From: Gilliamella sp. Lep-s35
GTDB taxonomy: Bacteria; Pseudomonadota; Gammaproteobacteria; Enterobacterales; Orbaceae
Assembly: GCF_009795845.1 (NCBI RefSeq)
Contig: NZ_WTEX01000002.1
Coordinates: forward strand, 1-64,000
Direction of reading: 5' to 3'
Length of the DNA stretch: 64,000 nucleotides
Shown here: piece by piece, positions 19,263 through 29,978 of the stretch
How the letters are laid out: every line of letters begins with the position of its first letter
Position numbering within the stretch: the first letter of the stretch is position 1
Program-made: the position numbers and the translations under genes
Notes under the pieces: generated by a model
Seen by the model: only the letters and a program-made list of their open reading frames with translations
What the model was told of the DNA's origin: nothing
The model's database searches: none

Positions 19263-20777
19263 CTAAATCAATTTTTGAGCAAGCCAAAAAAGTGATCCAG
19301 ATAACAAAATCGAAATTGGAAGTGTTAAAACCCATGTTAATGCAATATTTTTAATGGTTTTACTTTGAACGCCACCACCATCAACAATCATTGTACCAGC
19401 AACTGATGAAGAAAGTACTTGAGTTGTTGATACAGGCATTCCAGTATAACTTGCAACCCCAATTGATAAAGCTGTTGTTATTTGCGCTGATACCCCTTGC
19501 GCATAAGTCATTCCTTTTTTACCAATTTTTTCACCAATAGTAATAGCTACACGACGCCATCCTATCATTGTTCCGACAGCCAATGCCGAAGCTACTGCAA
19601 TGATAATCCAAATTGGCGCATACTCAACAGTTTTAAGTAGATCATTATTTAAAGATTTTAAATATTGCTTGTCTTCTGACGATACATTAGGTTGTTTAGC
19701 CACATGTGATACCGTATCAGATAAACACAGTAATATACGCCTGGCTTGTGAACGCTGTTCAACCGTTAATGACTCATAATCATTTATTTTATTAAATAAA
19801 TGGTTAGCAATACCTAGGGTGATAAACGAATGTGAATAATCACAATGATATTTATTTAAGTCATTTATAGCAATACTAGTATCTAATATAGGCTGTTTAC
19901 CAATTACCTCTGTTAGATCATCATTATGCGCCACAAAGTATTCTTCAATTGCGTGAATTGCGTTACGTGTGTTAGTTATATCATAAGTCGAAGCGTTCAT
20001 ATTAACGATAAAACCTGCCGGTGCAATCCCCATTAATACTAACATTAATAAACCAATACCTTTTTGACCGTCATTAGCACCATGTGAAAAACTCACACCT
20101 GCAGCAGAAATAATAAGCATTATTCGAATCCAAAAAGGAGGTTTCTTTTTACCATAGAGTTTTTCACGTTGCTCTGGTGTCATAAAGATGCGTTCGCGTT
20201 TTTTACTACTTTTTTTGCTTTGACTTTTACGAGTCCAATATTTTCGTAATAAAAAAATCATCAACCCTGCAATCACAAGACCTACCATAGGAGAAATAAT
20301 CAATGATAAGAAGATTTGAATCATTTTAGGAATATTAAGTGCATCAATTATTGAGGTATCCATTATAAATGCGTTAGCCAGTGCTACTCCAATAATTGAA
20401 CCAATTAATGTATGCGAGCTTGATGCTGGAATACCAACATACCAAGTACCTAAATTCCAAATAATTGCAGCGAATAAAATGGAAAAGACCATAGCAAGCC
20501 CATGAGCTGAACTTACATTAAGTAATAAATCAGTAGGCAATAGATGAACAATAGCATAAGCAACACTCAATCCACCAAGTAGCACACCAAAGAAGTTAAA
20601 CATGCCCGCCATAAAAACAGCGATTTGCTCTTTTAAGGCTCTTGTATAGATTACAGTTGCAACAGCATTAGCTGTGTCGTGAAATCCATTAATTGCTTCA
20701 TAAAAAAGGACAAAAAATAGCGCCATAACTAATAATATGACGGTAGAAAATTCTAATTCAGCAAATAGATGAAACAT
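19263..20777 (-). CDS. pitA: low-affinity inorganic phosphate transporter PitA
   Basis: PitA is an H+-coupled importer of metal-phosphate complexes. The 504-aa product has two inverted PiT repeats. The first contains [20 protein letters not shown] (about 26-45) and [10 protein letters not shown]; the second contains [17 protein letters not shown] and [16 protein letters not shown] charged cytoplasmic loop with KKPPFW separates them. The E. coli protein has STTHVLSS in the second repeat where this one has STTQ. I chose the ATG at 20777 ([10 protein letters not shown]), which aligns with the E. coli start; a longer frame to 20888 would overlap the yfeH end. yfeH-pitA-uspA may be one transcript. 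Confidence 0.93.
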   Translation of the reverse strand: MFHLFAELEFSTVILLVMALFFVLFYEAINGFHDTANAVATVIYTRALKEQIAVFMAGMFNFFGVLLGGLSVAYAIVHLLPTDLLLNVSSAHGLAMVFSILFAAIIWNLGTWYVGIPASSSHTLIGSIIGVALANAFIMDTSIIDALNIPKMIQIFLSLIISPMVGLVIAGLMIFLLRKYWTRKSQSKKSSKKRERIFMTPEQREKLYGKKKPPFWIRIMLIISAAGVSFSHGANDGQKGIGLLMLVLMGIAPAGFIVNMNASTYDITNTRNAIHAIEEYFVAHNDDLTEVIGKQPILDTSIAINDLNKYHCDYSHSFITLGIANHLFNKINDYESLTVEQRSQARRILLCLSDTVSHVAKQPNVSSEDKQYLKSLNNDLLKTVEYAPIWIIIAVASALAVGTMIGWRRVAITIGEKIGKKGMTYAQGVSAQITTALSIGVASYTGMPVSTTQVLSSSVAGTMIVDGGGVQSKTIKNIALTWVLTLPISILLSGSLFWLAQKLI

Positions 20778-20845
20778 AATATATCTTTCTGTTGTTAATA
20801 GCGCTTCTATTATCCTTGAGAATGAGATAATGAGCAAAACAAATT

Positions 20846-21817
20846 TTACATTTTTCGTTTTGCGTAATGCGCAGCTAACACAGCACAAACCATTAATTGT
20901 ACTTGATGAAAGATCATTAAAGGTAAGATCATTATCCCCATTACCGACATAGGAAAGATAACACTCGCCATAGGAATACCACTTGCTAGGCTCTTTTTTG
21001 AACCACAGAATACAATTGTGATTTCATCTTCTTTATTAAAACCAAGTAATCTTGAGCCATAAGTTGTTATTAATAAAACAACTGTTAATAACATAATAGA
21101 ATAAAAAATAATTTCTAGAAGTGATAACAAACCAACTTGCGACCATATACCATTAACAACCGCATCACTAAAAGCGACATAAACCACTAACAAAATCGAC
21201 AAACGATCTGTTTTAGAAATAATATTTTTATACTTATCTATCCATTTACCAATAAAGCGTCTAGATAAATGCCCAACAACAAAAGGCAACATTAGTTTTA
21301 GCATAATAGAGGTAATGGCATCAATTATGTTCATTGATGCCAAGGTTTGAGTATGTATTAACAATCCAACTAAAAGCGGAGTAATAAACACCCCCAATAA
21401 CGTTGATGCTGAAGCACTGCAAATAGCTGCTGCCACATTACCTTTAGCTATTGAAGTAAATGCTATTGCAGACTGCACTGTTGCTGGTAAAACACAAAGA
21501 TAAACAAAACCTAAATAAATATCATGTGATAAAAATGTGGGCACTAATAACTGCATCATCATGCCTAAAACGGGGAATATTACAAATGTAGTTGTAAATA
21601 TTAACAAATGTAATCGCCAATTTTTTATACCTGTGACAATTGCTTGAAAAGAAAGCTTTGCTCCGTGCATAAAAAATAATAAGCCAATAGCAAATGTGGT
21701 GAAATATTCAAAAATGACTTTAGTTTGCCCTTTACAAGGAAACAGACTAGCTGTAATGACAACACAAATGAGTACCAACAAGAATGAGTCGATCTTAAAA
21801 CGTTGTAGTATATTCAT
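20846..21817 (-). CDS. yfeH: YfeH-like bile acid:sodium symporter family protein
   Basis: This 323-aa membrane protein has about 9-10 hydrophobic segments and belongs to the BASS superfamily (SBF-like). The matches to E. coli YfeH are strong: [85 protein letters not shown]. The transported substrate of YfeH is unknown; bile acid transport should not be assumed. It lies between rpoD and pitA with a terminator before it, so it has its own promoter. Confidence 0.88.
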   Translation of the reverse strand: MNILQRFKIDSFLLVLICVVITASLFPCKGQTKVIFEYFTTFAIGLLFFMHGAKLSFQAIVTGIKNWRLHLLIFTTTFVIFPVLGMMMQLLVPTFLSHDIYLGFVYLCVLPATVQSAIAFTSIAKGNVAAAICSASASTLLGVFITPLLVGLLIHTQTLASMNIIDAITSIMLKLMLPFVVGHLSRRFIGKWIDKYKNIISKTDRLSILLVVYVAFSDAVVNGIWSQVGLLSLLEIIFYSIMLLTVVLLITTYGSRLLGFNKEDEITIVFCGSKKSLASGIPMASVIFPMSVMGIMILPLMIFHQVQLMVCAVLAAHYAKRKM

Positions 21818-21844
21818 GTTTTTTAATATCTTTGATTAACAAGA

Positions 21845-21872
21845 ATAAAAAAATCGCCACAAAAGTGGCGAT
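21845..21872 (-). terminator. terminator of rpoD (rpsU-dnaG-rpoD operon)
   Basis: Perfect stem ATCGCCAC/GTGGCGAT (21865-21872 with 21853-21860) with a 4-base loop, followed on the minus strand by seven T. It lies 16 bp after the rpoD stop codon. Confidence 0.85.
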
Positions 21873-21888
21873 ATACAAAAAATAAAAT

Positions 21889-23733
21889 TTATTCTAAAAA
21901 GCTACGAAGCACATCAGAACGGCTTGGATGACGTAATTTTCTCAGCGCCTTAGCCTCAATTTGACGAATACGTTCACGAGTTACATCAAATTGTTTACCT
22001 ACTTCTTCCAATGTGTGGTCAGTATTCATATCAATACCAAATCGCATGCGTAACACTTTTGCTTCTCTTGGTGTTAATCCTGATAAAATATCACGTGTAG
22101 CACTGCGTAAGCTTTCAGAAGTCGCCGCATCTAGCGGTTGCTCAAGCGCAGTATCTTCAATAAAGTCACCTAAATGTGAATCTTCATCATCACCAACTGG
22201 CGTTTCCATTGAAATTGGTTCTTTAGCTATTTTAAGTACCTTGCGAATTTTATCTTCAGGCATTTGCATGCGTTCAGATAACTCTTCAGGTGTTGGTTCA
22301 CGACCAATTTCCTGTAACATTTGACGAGAAATACGATTTAACTTATTAATTGTTTCAATCATATGCACAGGAATACGAATTGTCCTTGCTTGGTCAGCTA
22401 TAGAACGCGTAATCGCTTGTCTTATCCACCAAGTTGCATAAGTTGAGAATTTATAACCACGACGATATTCAAATTTATCAACTGCTTTCATCAAGCCAAT
22501 ATTACCTTCTTGGATAAGATCTAAGAATTGTAATCCACGATTGGTATATTTTTTTGCAATTGAAATAACAAGCCGTAAGTTAGCCTCAACCATTTCTTTT
22601 TTGGCTCGACGTGCTTTAGCTTCACCAATAGACATGCGTCGATTAATATCTTTAATTTGCTCAATAGAAAGATTTGTTTCGACTTCTATTTGTTGTAACA
22701 AATTAACCTGAGCTTCTATTTCATTATCAAAATCTGTTAAATTAGCTGCAAATGCATTTTTTGAAGTTAACGCTTTCTTAAACCAATCCATGTTATTTTC
22801 GTTACCAGTAAAATACGTCATAAATTGCTTTTTCGGCATTTTACATTGCTCAACACAGATCTTCATAATTGCACGTTCATGAGTTCTAACACGCTCCATC
22901 ATGCTTCTCATGTTATTGACAAGAATATCAAATTGTTTAGCAACTAAACGAAATTGTTTAAAGATCTCTGATAGATTTTCGATCTCTTTTTGTGCTTTTT
23001 TATGAGCACGGCCATATTTTTTGATCGCATCAGACGTTTTATCATGTTGCTCTTTTAATTCGGCAAATTTAGCTTTTGCAACTTCAGGATCGATAGAAAC
23101 ATCGTCATCAGTAGTTGAAGAATCACTTTCTTCATCGTCACTTTCATCATCACTATCATCAATTTCAATTTCAGCGCCGCTAACCTCTAAATCTTCCGGC
23201 AATTCCTCAGCAACTTCTTCCGCATTTGGATCAACAAAACCAGTGATCAAATCAGATAAGCGAACTTGTCCACTTTCAATTAAATTATATTGCTCTAAAA
23301 GATAAGTAATAGCCTCAGGATATTCTGATACTGAAGTTTGCACTTGATTAATGCCATCTTCAATACGTTTAGCAATATCAATTTCGCCTTCACGTGTTAA
23401 TAGTTCAACCGCACCCATTTCGCGCATATACATACGAACAGGATCGGTTGTTCTACCGATTTCTGACTCAACATTAGATAATACTAATGCTGTAGCTGCC
23501 TCAACGGCTTCTTCATCAGGGACATTATCTGAAAGTAATAACTCATCAGAATCGGGGGCTTCTTCAAGAACTTGAATCCCCATATCATTGATCATTTGGA
23601 TAATATCTTCAATCTGATCTGAATCAATAATCTCTTCCGGTAAGTGATCGTTAACATCAGCATAGGTCAAGTATCCTAGCTCCTTACCTCGGATGATCAG
23701 GAGTTTTAACTGTGACTGAGAATTTTGCTCCAT
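21889..23733 (-). CDS. rpoD: RNA polymerase primary sigma factor RpoD (sigma-70)
   Basis: This is the housekeeping sigma factor, 614 aa like E. coli (613). Region 1.1 begins [18 protein letters not shown]. Region 1.2 has [12 protein letters not shown] very acidic Asp/Glu/Ser stretch lies at about 185-215 in the non-conserved region. Region 2 has [19 protein letters not shown] and [17 protein letters not shown] (-10 recognition), and region 4.2 ends with the helix-turn-helix [17 protein letters not shown]. It is the last gene of the rpsU-dnaG-rpoD macromolecular synthesis operon. Confidence 0.98.
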   Translation of the reverse strand: MEQNSQSQLKLLIIRGKELGYLTYADVNDHLPEEIIDSDQIEDIIQMINDMGIQVLEEAPDSDELLLSDNVPDEEAVEAATALVLSNVESEIGRTTDPVRMYMREMGAVELLTREGEIDIAKRIEDGINQVQTSVSEYPEAITYLLEQYNLIESGQVRLSDLITGFVDPNAEEVAEELPEDLEVSGAEIEIDDSDDESDDEESDSSTTDDDVSIDPEVAKAKFAELKEQHDKTSDAIKKYGRAHKKAQKEIENLSEIFKQFRLVAKQFDILVNNMRSMMERVRTHERAIMKICVEQCKMPKKQFMTYFTGNENNMDWFKKALTSKNAFAANLTDFDNEIEAQVNLLQQIEVETNLSIEQIKDINRRMSIGEAKARRAKKEMVEANLRLVISIAKKYTNRGLQFLDLIQEGNIGLMKAVDKFEYRRGYKFSTYATWWIRQAITRSIADQARTIRIPVHMIETINKLNRISRQMLQEIGREPTPEELSERMQMPEDKIRKVLKIAKEPISMETPVGDDEDSHLGDFIEDTALEQPLDAATSESLRSATRDILSGLTPREAKVLRMRFGIDMNTDHTLEEVGKQFDVTRERIRQIEAKALRKLRHPSRSDVLRSFLE

Positions 23734-23814
23734 AAAAGGTATCCACTTTAGTTATTTGGTCATCTATATTATAGATATAGAATAATATTAGGAATCTACA
23801 TCTACACTATATAT

Positions 23815-25596
23815 TTAGTCTTTTTTTGATAAAGCAAGTATTAAAGTCGCTAATTCTTTTTTCTCTGCGGTACTTAAGCCGGAGACTCTCTCTTTTGCGA
23901 TCAGTTCATCTTGCCTTTGGGCGAGTATATTATCATACAACTCTCTTAAAGTATGTGAAAATGTTGCATCTATTTGCTCATCTTGATAATGACACTCCCA
24001 TGTTGATAAACGAATTAATTGTTTATAAAACGGTCTATCTATAAACTCTGTTAATATTTGTGCTGTTGTTATATTAGGGTGACGTTGGCATAATTCAAGT
24101 AATTCAATAAAGATCTCTATACCTGCCATTTTAACTTGACGAATCACATTTATATCAGAAACTTGCTCAGCAAGATTAGGGTATTGAAGTAATAAACCGA
24201 TCAAAATACGCATCGTAGTTAGTTTCATTTGTGATACAGGCGCTTTTTCATTTGCCTTATCATCACCTTTAGATCGATTTTCAAGCATTAATTGTTCTAG
24301 TTGAGAGACATCAAGTAAACCTAAATAATTACCAAGTTGTTGTAATAAATTTAATCTAAAGGTTTTTGCCTTAATTTGATCAAGTAACGGTAAAGCTAGC
24401 GAGCTCAATTTAGCTTTTCCTTCGGGTGTTTTTAAGTCGACCTGTTTTAAAATCTCATCAAATAAAAATTTTGATAAATTTGAGGCTTCACTTAAATAAT
24501 TTTCAAACCCCTCTTTACCAATTTTACGCACAAGACTATCTGGATCTTCATCTTGAGGCAAAAATGCAAAAGCAATTTTTTTACCATCGATTAAACAAGG
24601 CAATAACACATTAAGTGCTCGCCAGGCTGCACTTCGCCCTGCGTTATCACCGTCATAACAAAATATTACCGAATCGGTTGCTCTAAACAATAATTTAATA
24701 TGCTCTTCAGATGTTGCCGTACCTAAAGCAGCTACAGCATAATCAATACCATATTGGGCAAGTGACACCACATCCATATAACCTTCAACAACGATCAATT
24801 GCTGAGGATTACGATTAACTTCTAGCGTTTCATAAAATCCGTAAAGTTGAAAGCCTTTATGAAAAATCGGCGTTTCTGGGGAATTCATATATTTTGCCGG
24901 ATCATTAATGATAGTTCGACCACCAAATGCTATAACATTTCCTTGTCTATCACGAATAGGAAACATAATTCGCCCACGAAAGCGGTCATATTGATTACCA
25001 CTATCATTGGTAACTAACATGCCAGCTTGTTCATAAAGTTCTTCTTCGGCTTTTGTTTTAACTACATTTTGTAAAGTTAATCGCCAATCATTAGGCGAAA
25101 ATCCAATTTTGTAGCGTTGTATAATTTCGTCGTTAAGTCCTCGTTGCTTAAGATATTTTTGAGCATTAATGGATGTTGGCAATGTTAATTGTTGCTGATA
25201 AAAAGCTGTGATTTTATCCATTAAAGCATACAAATCACGACGAACATTTCGAGACGCAATATGTTTTGATTGATCGATTTGATTGTTTTCGTTGTCGACA
25301 TAAGGGATCCGAATCCCCTGCATACTAGCCAATTCTTCAATTGCTTCAGGAAAAGATAGGTGCTCATATTGCATTAAAAAATTAACAACAGATCCCGATG
25401 CGCCACAGCCAAAACAGTAATAGATCTGTTTTTTTTCATTAAGCGAAAAAGAGGCTGTTTTCTCATCATGAAAAGGGCAACAACCAAAATAATTATTCCC
25501 TTTTTTTTTCATTTTAACCCGTTTACTAATCACATCAAGAATGTTAGTTCGAGCAATTAGATCTAAGATGAAATCGCGAGGAATAAGACCTTTCAT
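23815..25596 (-). CDS. dnaG: DNA primase
   Basis: DnaG lays RNA primers at the replication fork. It is 593 aa. The N-terminal zinc-binding domain has Cys40, His43, Cys61 and Cys64, the same positions as E. coli. The RNA polymerase core includes the TOPRIM motif VVEGYMDVVSLAQYG with FCYDGDNAGR following. The C-terminal third is the DnaB helicase-binding region and is weakly conserved. It is the middle gene of rpsU-dnaG-rpoD. A strong hairpin between it and rpsU probably lowers its expression relative to S21. Confidence 0.97.
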   Translation of the reverse strand: MKGLIPRDFILDLIARTNILDVISKRVKMKKKGNNYFGCCPFHDEKTASFSLNEKKQIYYCFGCGASGSVVNFLMQYEHLSFPEAIEELASMQGIRIPYVDNENNQIDQSKHIASRNVRRDLYALMDKITAFYQQQLTLPTSINAQKYLKQRGLNDEIIQRYKIGFSPNDWRLTLQNVVKTKAEEELYEQAGMLVTNDSGNQYDRFRGRIMFPIRDRQGNVIAFGGRTIINDPAKYMNSPETPIFHKGFQLYGFYETLEVNRNPQQLIVVEGYMDVVSLAQYGIDYAVAALGTATSEEHIKLLFRATDSVIFCYDGDNAGRSAAWRALNVLLPCLIDGKKIAFAFLPQDEDPDSLVRKIGKEGFENYLSEASNLSKFLFDEILKQVDLKTPEGKAKLSSLALPLLDQIKAKTFRLNLLQQLGNYLGLLDVSQLEQLMLENRSKGDDKANEKAPVSQMKLTTMRILIGLLLQYPNLAEQVSDINVIRQVKMAGIEIFIELLELCQRHPNITTAQILTEFIDRPFYKQLIRLSTWECHYQDEQIDATFSHTLRELYDNILAQRQDELIAKERVSGLSTAEKKELATLILALSKKD

Positions 25597-25633
25597 GATA
25601 AAATTTTAACCAATTATGGTGTTATAGAAAGAC

Positions 25634-25662
25634 AACAAGCCGTATTAAAAATACGGCTTGTT
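25634..25662 (-). terminator. rpsU-dnaG intercistronic hairpin (partial terminator)
   Basis: A perfect 13-bp inverted repeat (25634-25646 with 25650-25662) with a 3-base loop lies between rpsU and dnaG. The T-tract behind it on the minus strand is poor (GTCTTTCTAT). E. coli has a leaky terminator at this place that keeps primase scarce while S21 is abundant, and the position here fits the same role. Confidence 0.65.
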
Positions 25663-25741
25663 AGAATTCTTTATATTAAAAAGGTAATAAATTGATTTTT
25701 AATATCAATTCTAATTTTCAGTATAAATAATCTCGAAAATA

Positions 25742-25969
<228 letters not shown>

Positions 25970-26130
25970 TCAAATTTGTTTAATATCACAAGGGAATAAA
26001 TTAGTGCGCAATTTTACCTCTAATCAATATATCTTGTAAAGTAAAAAATAGAATTATTGTAACAAAGCAAATTAATTTGCTAATCAACATATAGCATCAG
26101 ATAATAAATAAAATCTATAAAAATAATTAG

Positions 26131-27147
<1,017 letters not shown>

Positions 27148-27177
27148 GAATAATATTTATTCAACACAAGTAATTAC

Positions 27178-27206
27178 TGCTCTTTCTAAATTGGAAGGAG
27201 CATTTT
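27178..27206 (+). terminator. terminator of hemB
   Basis: A 9-bp stem with one G-U pair (27178-27186 with 27194-27202) and a 7-base loop followed by TTTTAGTT, 30 bp after the hemB stop. The rest of the 27207-27444 gap holds no gene. Confidence 0.65.
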
Positions 27207-27365
27207 AGTTACCGCTCTAACATATCATGCATATAAAAATTGTATTATAGCTCATATTATTTAGCCGTATGTATCCTTTTTGTTTTTGTATCGACAATAC
27301 AAAATTAATACTTAAAAATAAGTTAGCATTTATAAGAGGTTAGTGATTTTACTTTACATAAAATG

Positions 27366-27407
27366 TAAAAAAGTTTCAGGAATGCTATATGTTTATGTAA
27401 AAAAATG
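27366..27407 (-). repeat. short block shared with IS481 debris at 41.3 and 50.2 kb
   Basis: About 36 bases around GTTTCAGGAATGC and GTTTATGTAAAAAAAT match 41335-41375 closely and 50231-50265 loosely. Read on the minus strand, all three give a similar peptide (FLHKH.AFLKLF or FIHKRSALLNLF), so it may be a transposase coding scrap. It lies about 40 bp upstream of the zinc-ribbon gene and could have supplied promoter sequence. Confidence 0.5.
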
Positions 27408-27444
27408 ATAATATTTAATCAGATAAGTAATAAGGAAATAAAAA

Positions 27445-28215
27445 ATGATTGATGAGCTGATACCAAATGAATTACATGATGAATTTAAAGCTTTTCGTCA
27501 TGAACTACAAAAAATAATATTGCAACATGCAGAATCTTGCCCTTTTTGCAAAAAAATAGAATTTTATATCATTCGTTCAAAACCAACTAAAACATATCAT
27601 TGCAAAAACTGCCATAAATATTTTACCGCTTCAACTAATACGCCATTCAATCGCTTAATACCATTTAATTGGTTGGAAACAATATTTACTAGCCGTATAA
27701 AAAATATTAGCTATACCAATATTGCTAGAAATCTTGAAATTTCATTCGAAAAAGTAATGCGCCGAGAACGTGCGATTATCAATTATCTTCAAACTTATTA
27801 CCCATTATTACATAAGTGGTATACACAACAAAAACAAGCCACATTAATTCCAATCTTAGCAGAACAATATAAAACGATAAAAGCAAAAGTCACAACTTTA
27901 CTAAATGAACAAAACCCAACCTGTATACATTGTGATTCTAACGAAACCGCCAAAATTGGAACTCGTACTTGCTATCGCTGTAAACGCTGTAGAAATAGTT
28001 TTAATATTGTAGGCAATACTAGCTTAAATCGTATTCCTAAACCTGAATTATGGTTACAATTTATCGATCTGCTTGTTTTGGATAAAAATAATTCACAAAT
28101 AGCAACAATACTTAGTTTACACAGTGATACTGTACATAAATGGCGTTCAATTTGGTGCAACATGATGAGATATTGGCATTGTGAAGCGCTGGCCACTTGG
28201 TGTGAACATAAATAA
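27445..28215 (+). CDS. tandem zinc-ribbon/helix-turn-helix protein (DUF746-like, function unknown)
   Basis: This 256-aa protein is built from two copies of one module. Module 1 has zinc-ribbon cysteines 32, 35, 53 and 56 followed by STNTPFNR and a helical region with SYTNIARNLEIS (about 89-100). Module 2 has cysteines 160, 163, 179 and 182, then GNTSLNR and NSQIATILSLHSDTV (about 216-230). In each, CxxC..CxxC is followed by a helix-turn-helix-like segment. This layout recalls the DNA-binding front half of IS1/IS1595-type transposases and the DUF746 domain found in transposon proteins. There is no DDE catalytic domain. A good AAGGA site precedes the ATG. It may be a domesticated regulator; no function can be assigned. 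Confidence 0.8.
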   Translation: MIDELIPNELHDEFKAFRHELQKIILQHAESCPFCKKIEFYIIRSKPTKTYHCKNCHKYFTASTNTPFNRLIPFNWLETIFTSRIKNISYTNIARNLEISFEKVMRRERAIINYLQTYYPLLHKWYTQQKQATLIPILAEQYKTIKAKVTTLLNEQNPTCIHCDSNETAKIGTRTCYRCKRCRNSFNIVGNTSLNRIPKPELWLQFIDLLVLDKNNSQIATILSLHSDTVHKWRSIWCNMMRYWHCEALATWCEHK

Positions 28216-28278
28216 TTACTCAATTTTACGTTTTATTATAAATATTTTTAAACAATAGGATAAGTGGGAATCAGTTTT

Positions 28279-29091
28279 ATGAAAAAGAATATTTTATCCA
28301 TATGTGTCATTAGCAGTGTATTATTAATTACTGGTTGTGACGATAAGAAAATACCTGATAAAAAAATATCAGAACAATCATTTGCTCAATTACCAACAGC
28401 AGTTATTAATAGTTATCTTTTTCATACTGAACCAGAGCTATTACCAAATAATAAATTAATTAAACAACAAAAAATAATGGGAAGTGGGTCAAATAAAATC
28501 ATCAACTACAATATACAAGGCTATGTTGCTAATTATGATTTAGATGGTCTTTATGGCGAAGTGAATTATGATTCGGCTAAGTATATTTACGGTAATAATC
28601 GAGAGAAATATAATATTACTTTTGATACAAAAAAAAATATCCTTACAATGCAAGATAGTGACGGTGATATTGTCGCTAATTCTGAGTTTGATGAGCAAGG
28701 ACATTTAGTTGAAACAACTTTAACTCATTTTGCTGGGAATAATGTTATTTTTAACAACCAGATTATATATGAAAATAACCGTGTAGAACTTGTCTCATAT
28801 AATGCCTATGTTCCAGTTGATGATAAAACAAAGTTTCCAATTTTAGCTCAACAAAAAGAGATCATTTATAATACAAATAACCAAGTAGAAAAGACCATTA
28901 CCAAAACATATAAGTTAACCTCAAATGGTGAGATCATTATTAATAACCAAAATGAACAAGAAGTTGAATTAACTGAAACCTGTACTTACGACAACTACAA
29001 TGAAAATCAAGATTGGACTAAAGCCATTTGTGTCAAAACAGGGGTTGAGTCAGGAACAGTTGAGCTAACTCGTACTATTGAGTATCAATAA
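28279..29091 (+). CDS. predicted lipoprotein, possibly YnfC-like
   Basis: The ATG at 28279 gives a clean lipoprotein signal peptide: MKKNILSIC, a hydrophobic core, then the lipobox LITGC with Cys at about residue 20, followed by Asp-Asp, which would favour inner-membrane retention by the Lol +2 rule. A GTG at 28264 would add five residues. The mature part (about 250 aa) is beta-rich with many Asn/Thr/Tyr and phrases such as FDEQGHLVETTLTHF. The C-terminal CTYDNYNENQDWTKAICV and TRTIEYQ resemble the end of E. coli YnfC (UPF0257), so a distant relationship is possible. Function unknown. It follows the zinc-ribbon gene after about 60 bp and may be co-transcribed. Confidence 0.78.
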   Translation: MKKNILSICVISSVLLITGCDDKKIPDKKISEQSFAQLPTAVINSYLFHTEPELLPNNKLIKQQKIMGSGSNKIINYNIQGYVANYDLDGLYGEVNYDSAKYIYGNNREKYNITFDTKKNILTMQDSDGDIVANSEFDEQGHLVETTLTHFAGNNVIFNNQIIYENNRVELVSYNAYVPVDDKTKFPILAQQKEIIYNTNNQVEKTITKTYKLTSNGEIIINNQNEQEVELTETCTYDNYNENQDWTKAICVKTGVESGTVELTRTIEYQ

Positions 29092-29124
29092 ACCTAACGC
29101 CTATTGATAGTAAAGTGAATATGG

Positions 29125-29928
29125 TTAATTTTGCCCTAATTCATCATATTCACGACACAAAGCAATCGTCTCTTCTATTAAACGTCTTGCAATAGTGCCA
29201 TATTCAGGAATTTTAGGCAACTGTGTATAATGGTACCAATTTGCCTCAACAAGCTCGTTTTTATCTACTATTATTTCACCACTATCATAATCAGCTAAAT
29301 AAGCCATCATTAGTGAATTTGGGAAAGGCCAAGGCTGGGAGCCAATATAACGGACATTTTTAATTTTAAGCTTCGACTCTTCAAAAACTTCACGCTCAAC
29401 AGCTGTTTCCATGGTTTCACCAATTTCAGTAAACCCTGCTAAAACAGTATATAAATTATCTTTATTATGCCTAACATGCTTGGCTAACAAAATTTTATTT
29501 TGATGGCGAATTGCCACAATAATTGATGGCGAAATTTGTGGGTAATAACGCTCTTTGCAGTGAGCACACATACAACACCATTCTGTGCTACTAATATACA
29601 TTTCATGCCCGCAATATCCACAATATTTATGGGAACGATAAAATTCAGAAAGTTGCACAGCTCGACCAGCCATATTAAATAAAGATAGATCACTGCTATC
29701 AAGTAATGAACGAATTGAGCTCATAGCATTTTTCATATCATGACAAATCAACCACGCAGTCTGTCCATTCCATTCACCAATTGGTTGAGCACGTTGATTT
29801 GTAAAACCTAACTCCTTAGCGCAACCTACAGGCACTTCGCCATTTGGTAACCATAACCGACCATTAGCACTCACAAACCAATAACCTATTTCACTACCTA
29901 TTAAATTAAATTGTTGCTGTATATTCAT
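29125..29928 (-). CDS. nudC: NAD+ diphosphatase / NAD-cap decapping hydrolase NudC
   Basis: NudC hydrolyses NAD(H) to NMN(H) and AMP and removes NAD caps from RNA. The 267-aa protein has a zinc ribbon (CGYCG at about 104-108 and CCMCAHC at about 120-126), the Nudix box and the family-specific SQPWPFPNS. In the Nudix box the REVFEES core is intact, but the usual Gly after EES is Lys. I chose the ATG at 29928 (MNIQQQF), since the upstream GTG lies inside the GGGTGG ribosome binding site. Confidence 0.93.
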   Translation of the reverse strand: MNIQQQFNLIGSEIGYWFVSANGRLWLPNGEVPVGCAKELGFTNQRAQPIGEWNGQTAWLICHDMKNAMSSIRSLLDSSDLSLFNMAGRAVQLSEFYRSHKYCGYCGHEMYISSTEWCCMCAHCKERYYPQISPSIIVAIRHQNKILLAKHVRHNKDNLYTVLAGFTEIGETMETAVEREVFEESKLKIKNVRYIGSQPWPFPNSLMMAYLADYDSGEIIVDKNELVEANWYHYTQLPKIPEYGTIARRLIEETIALCREYDELGQN

Positions 29929-29944
29929 TATAACCACCCAAAAT

Positions 29945-29971
29945 GAAAAAGGAGGATTTTACCCCTCCTTT
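29945..29971 (-). terminator. terminator of yidC
   Basis: Stem AAAGGAGG/CCTCCTTT (29964-29971 with 29948-29955) with an 8-base loop and trailing T on the minus strand, just after the yidC stop codon. Confidence 0.75.
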
Positions 29972-29978
29972 ATTTATA

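Noticed and set aside
23021-23305. Serine-rich plus-strand frame inside rpoD
   Set aside because: It is the antisense of the Asp/Glu/Ser-rich region of sigma-70 and has no ribosome binding site.
27972-28223. Minus-strand frame over the zinc-ribbon gene
   Set aside because: Antisense to the second zinc-ribbon module; no ribosome binding site.
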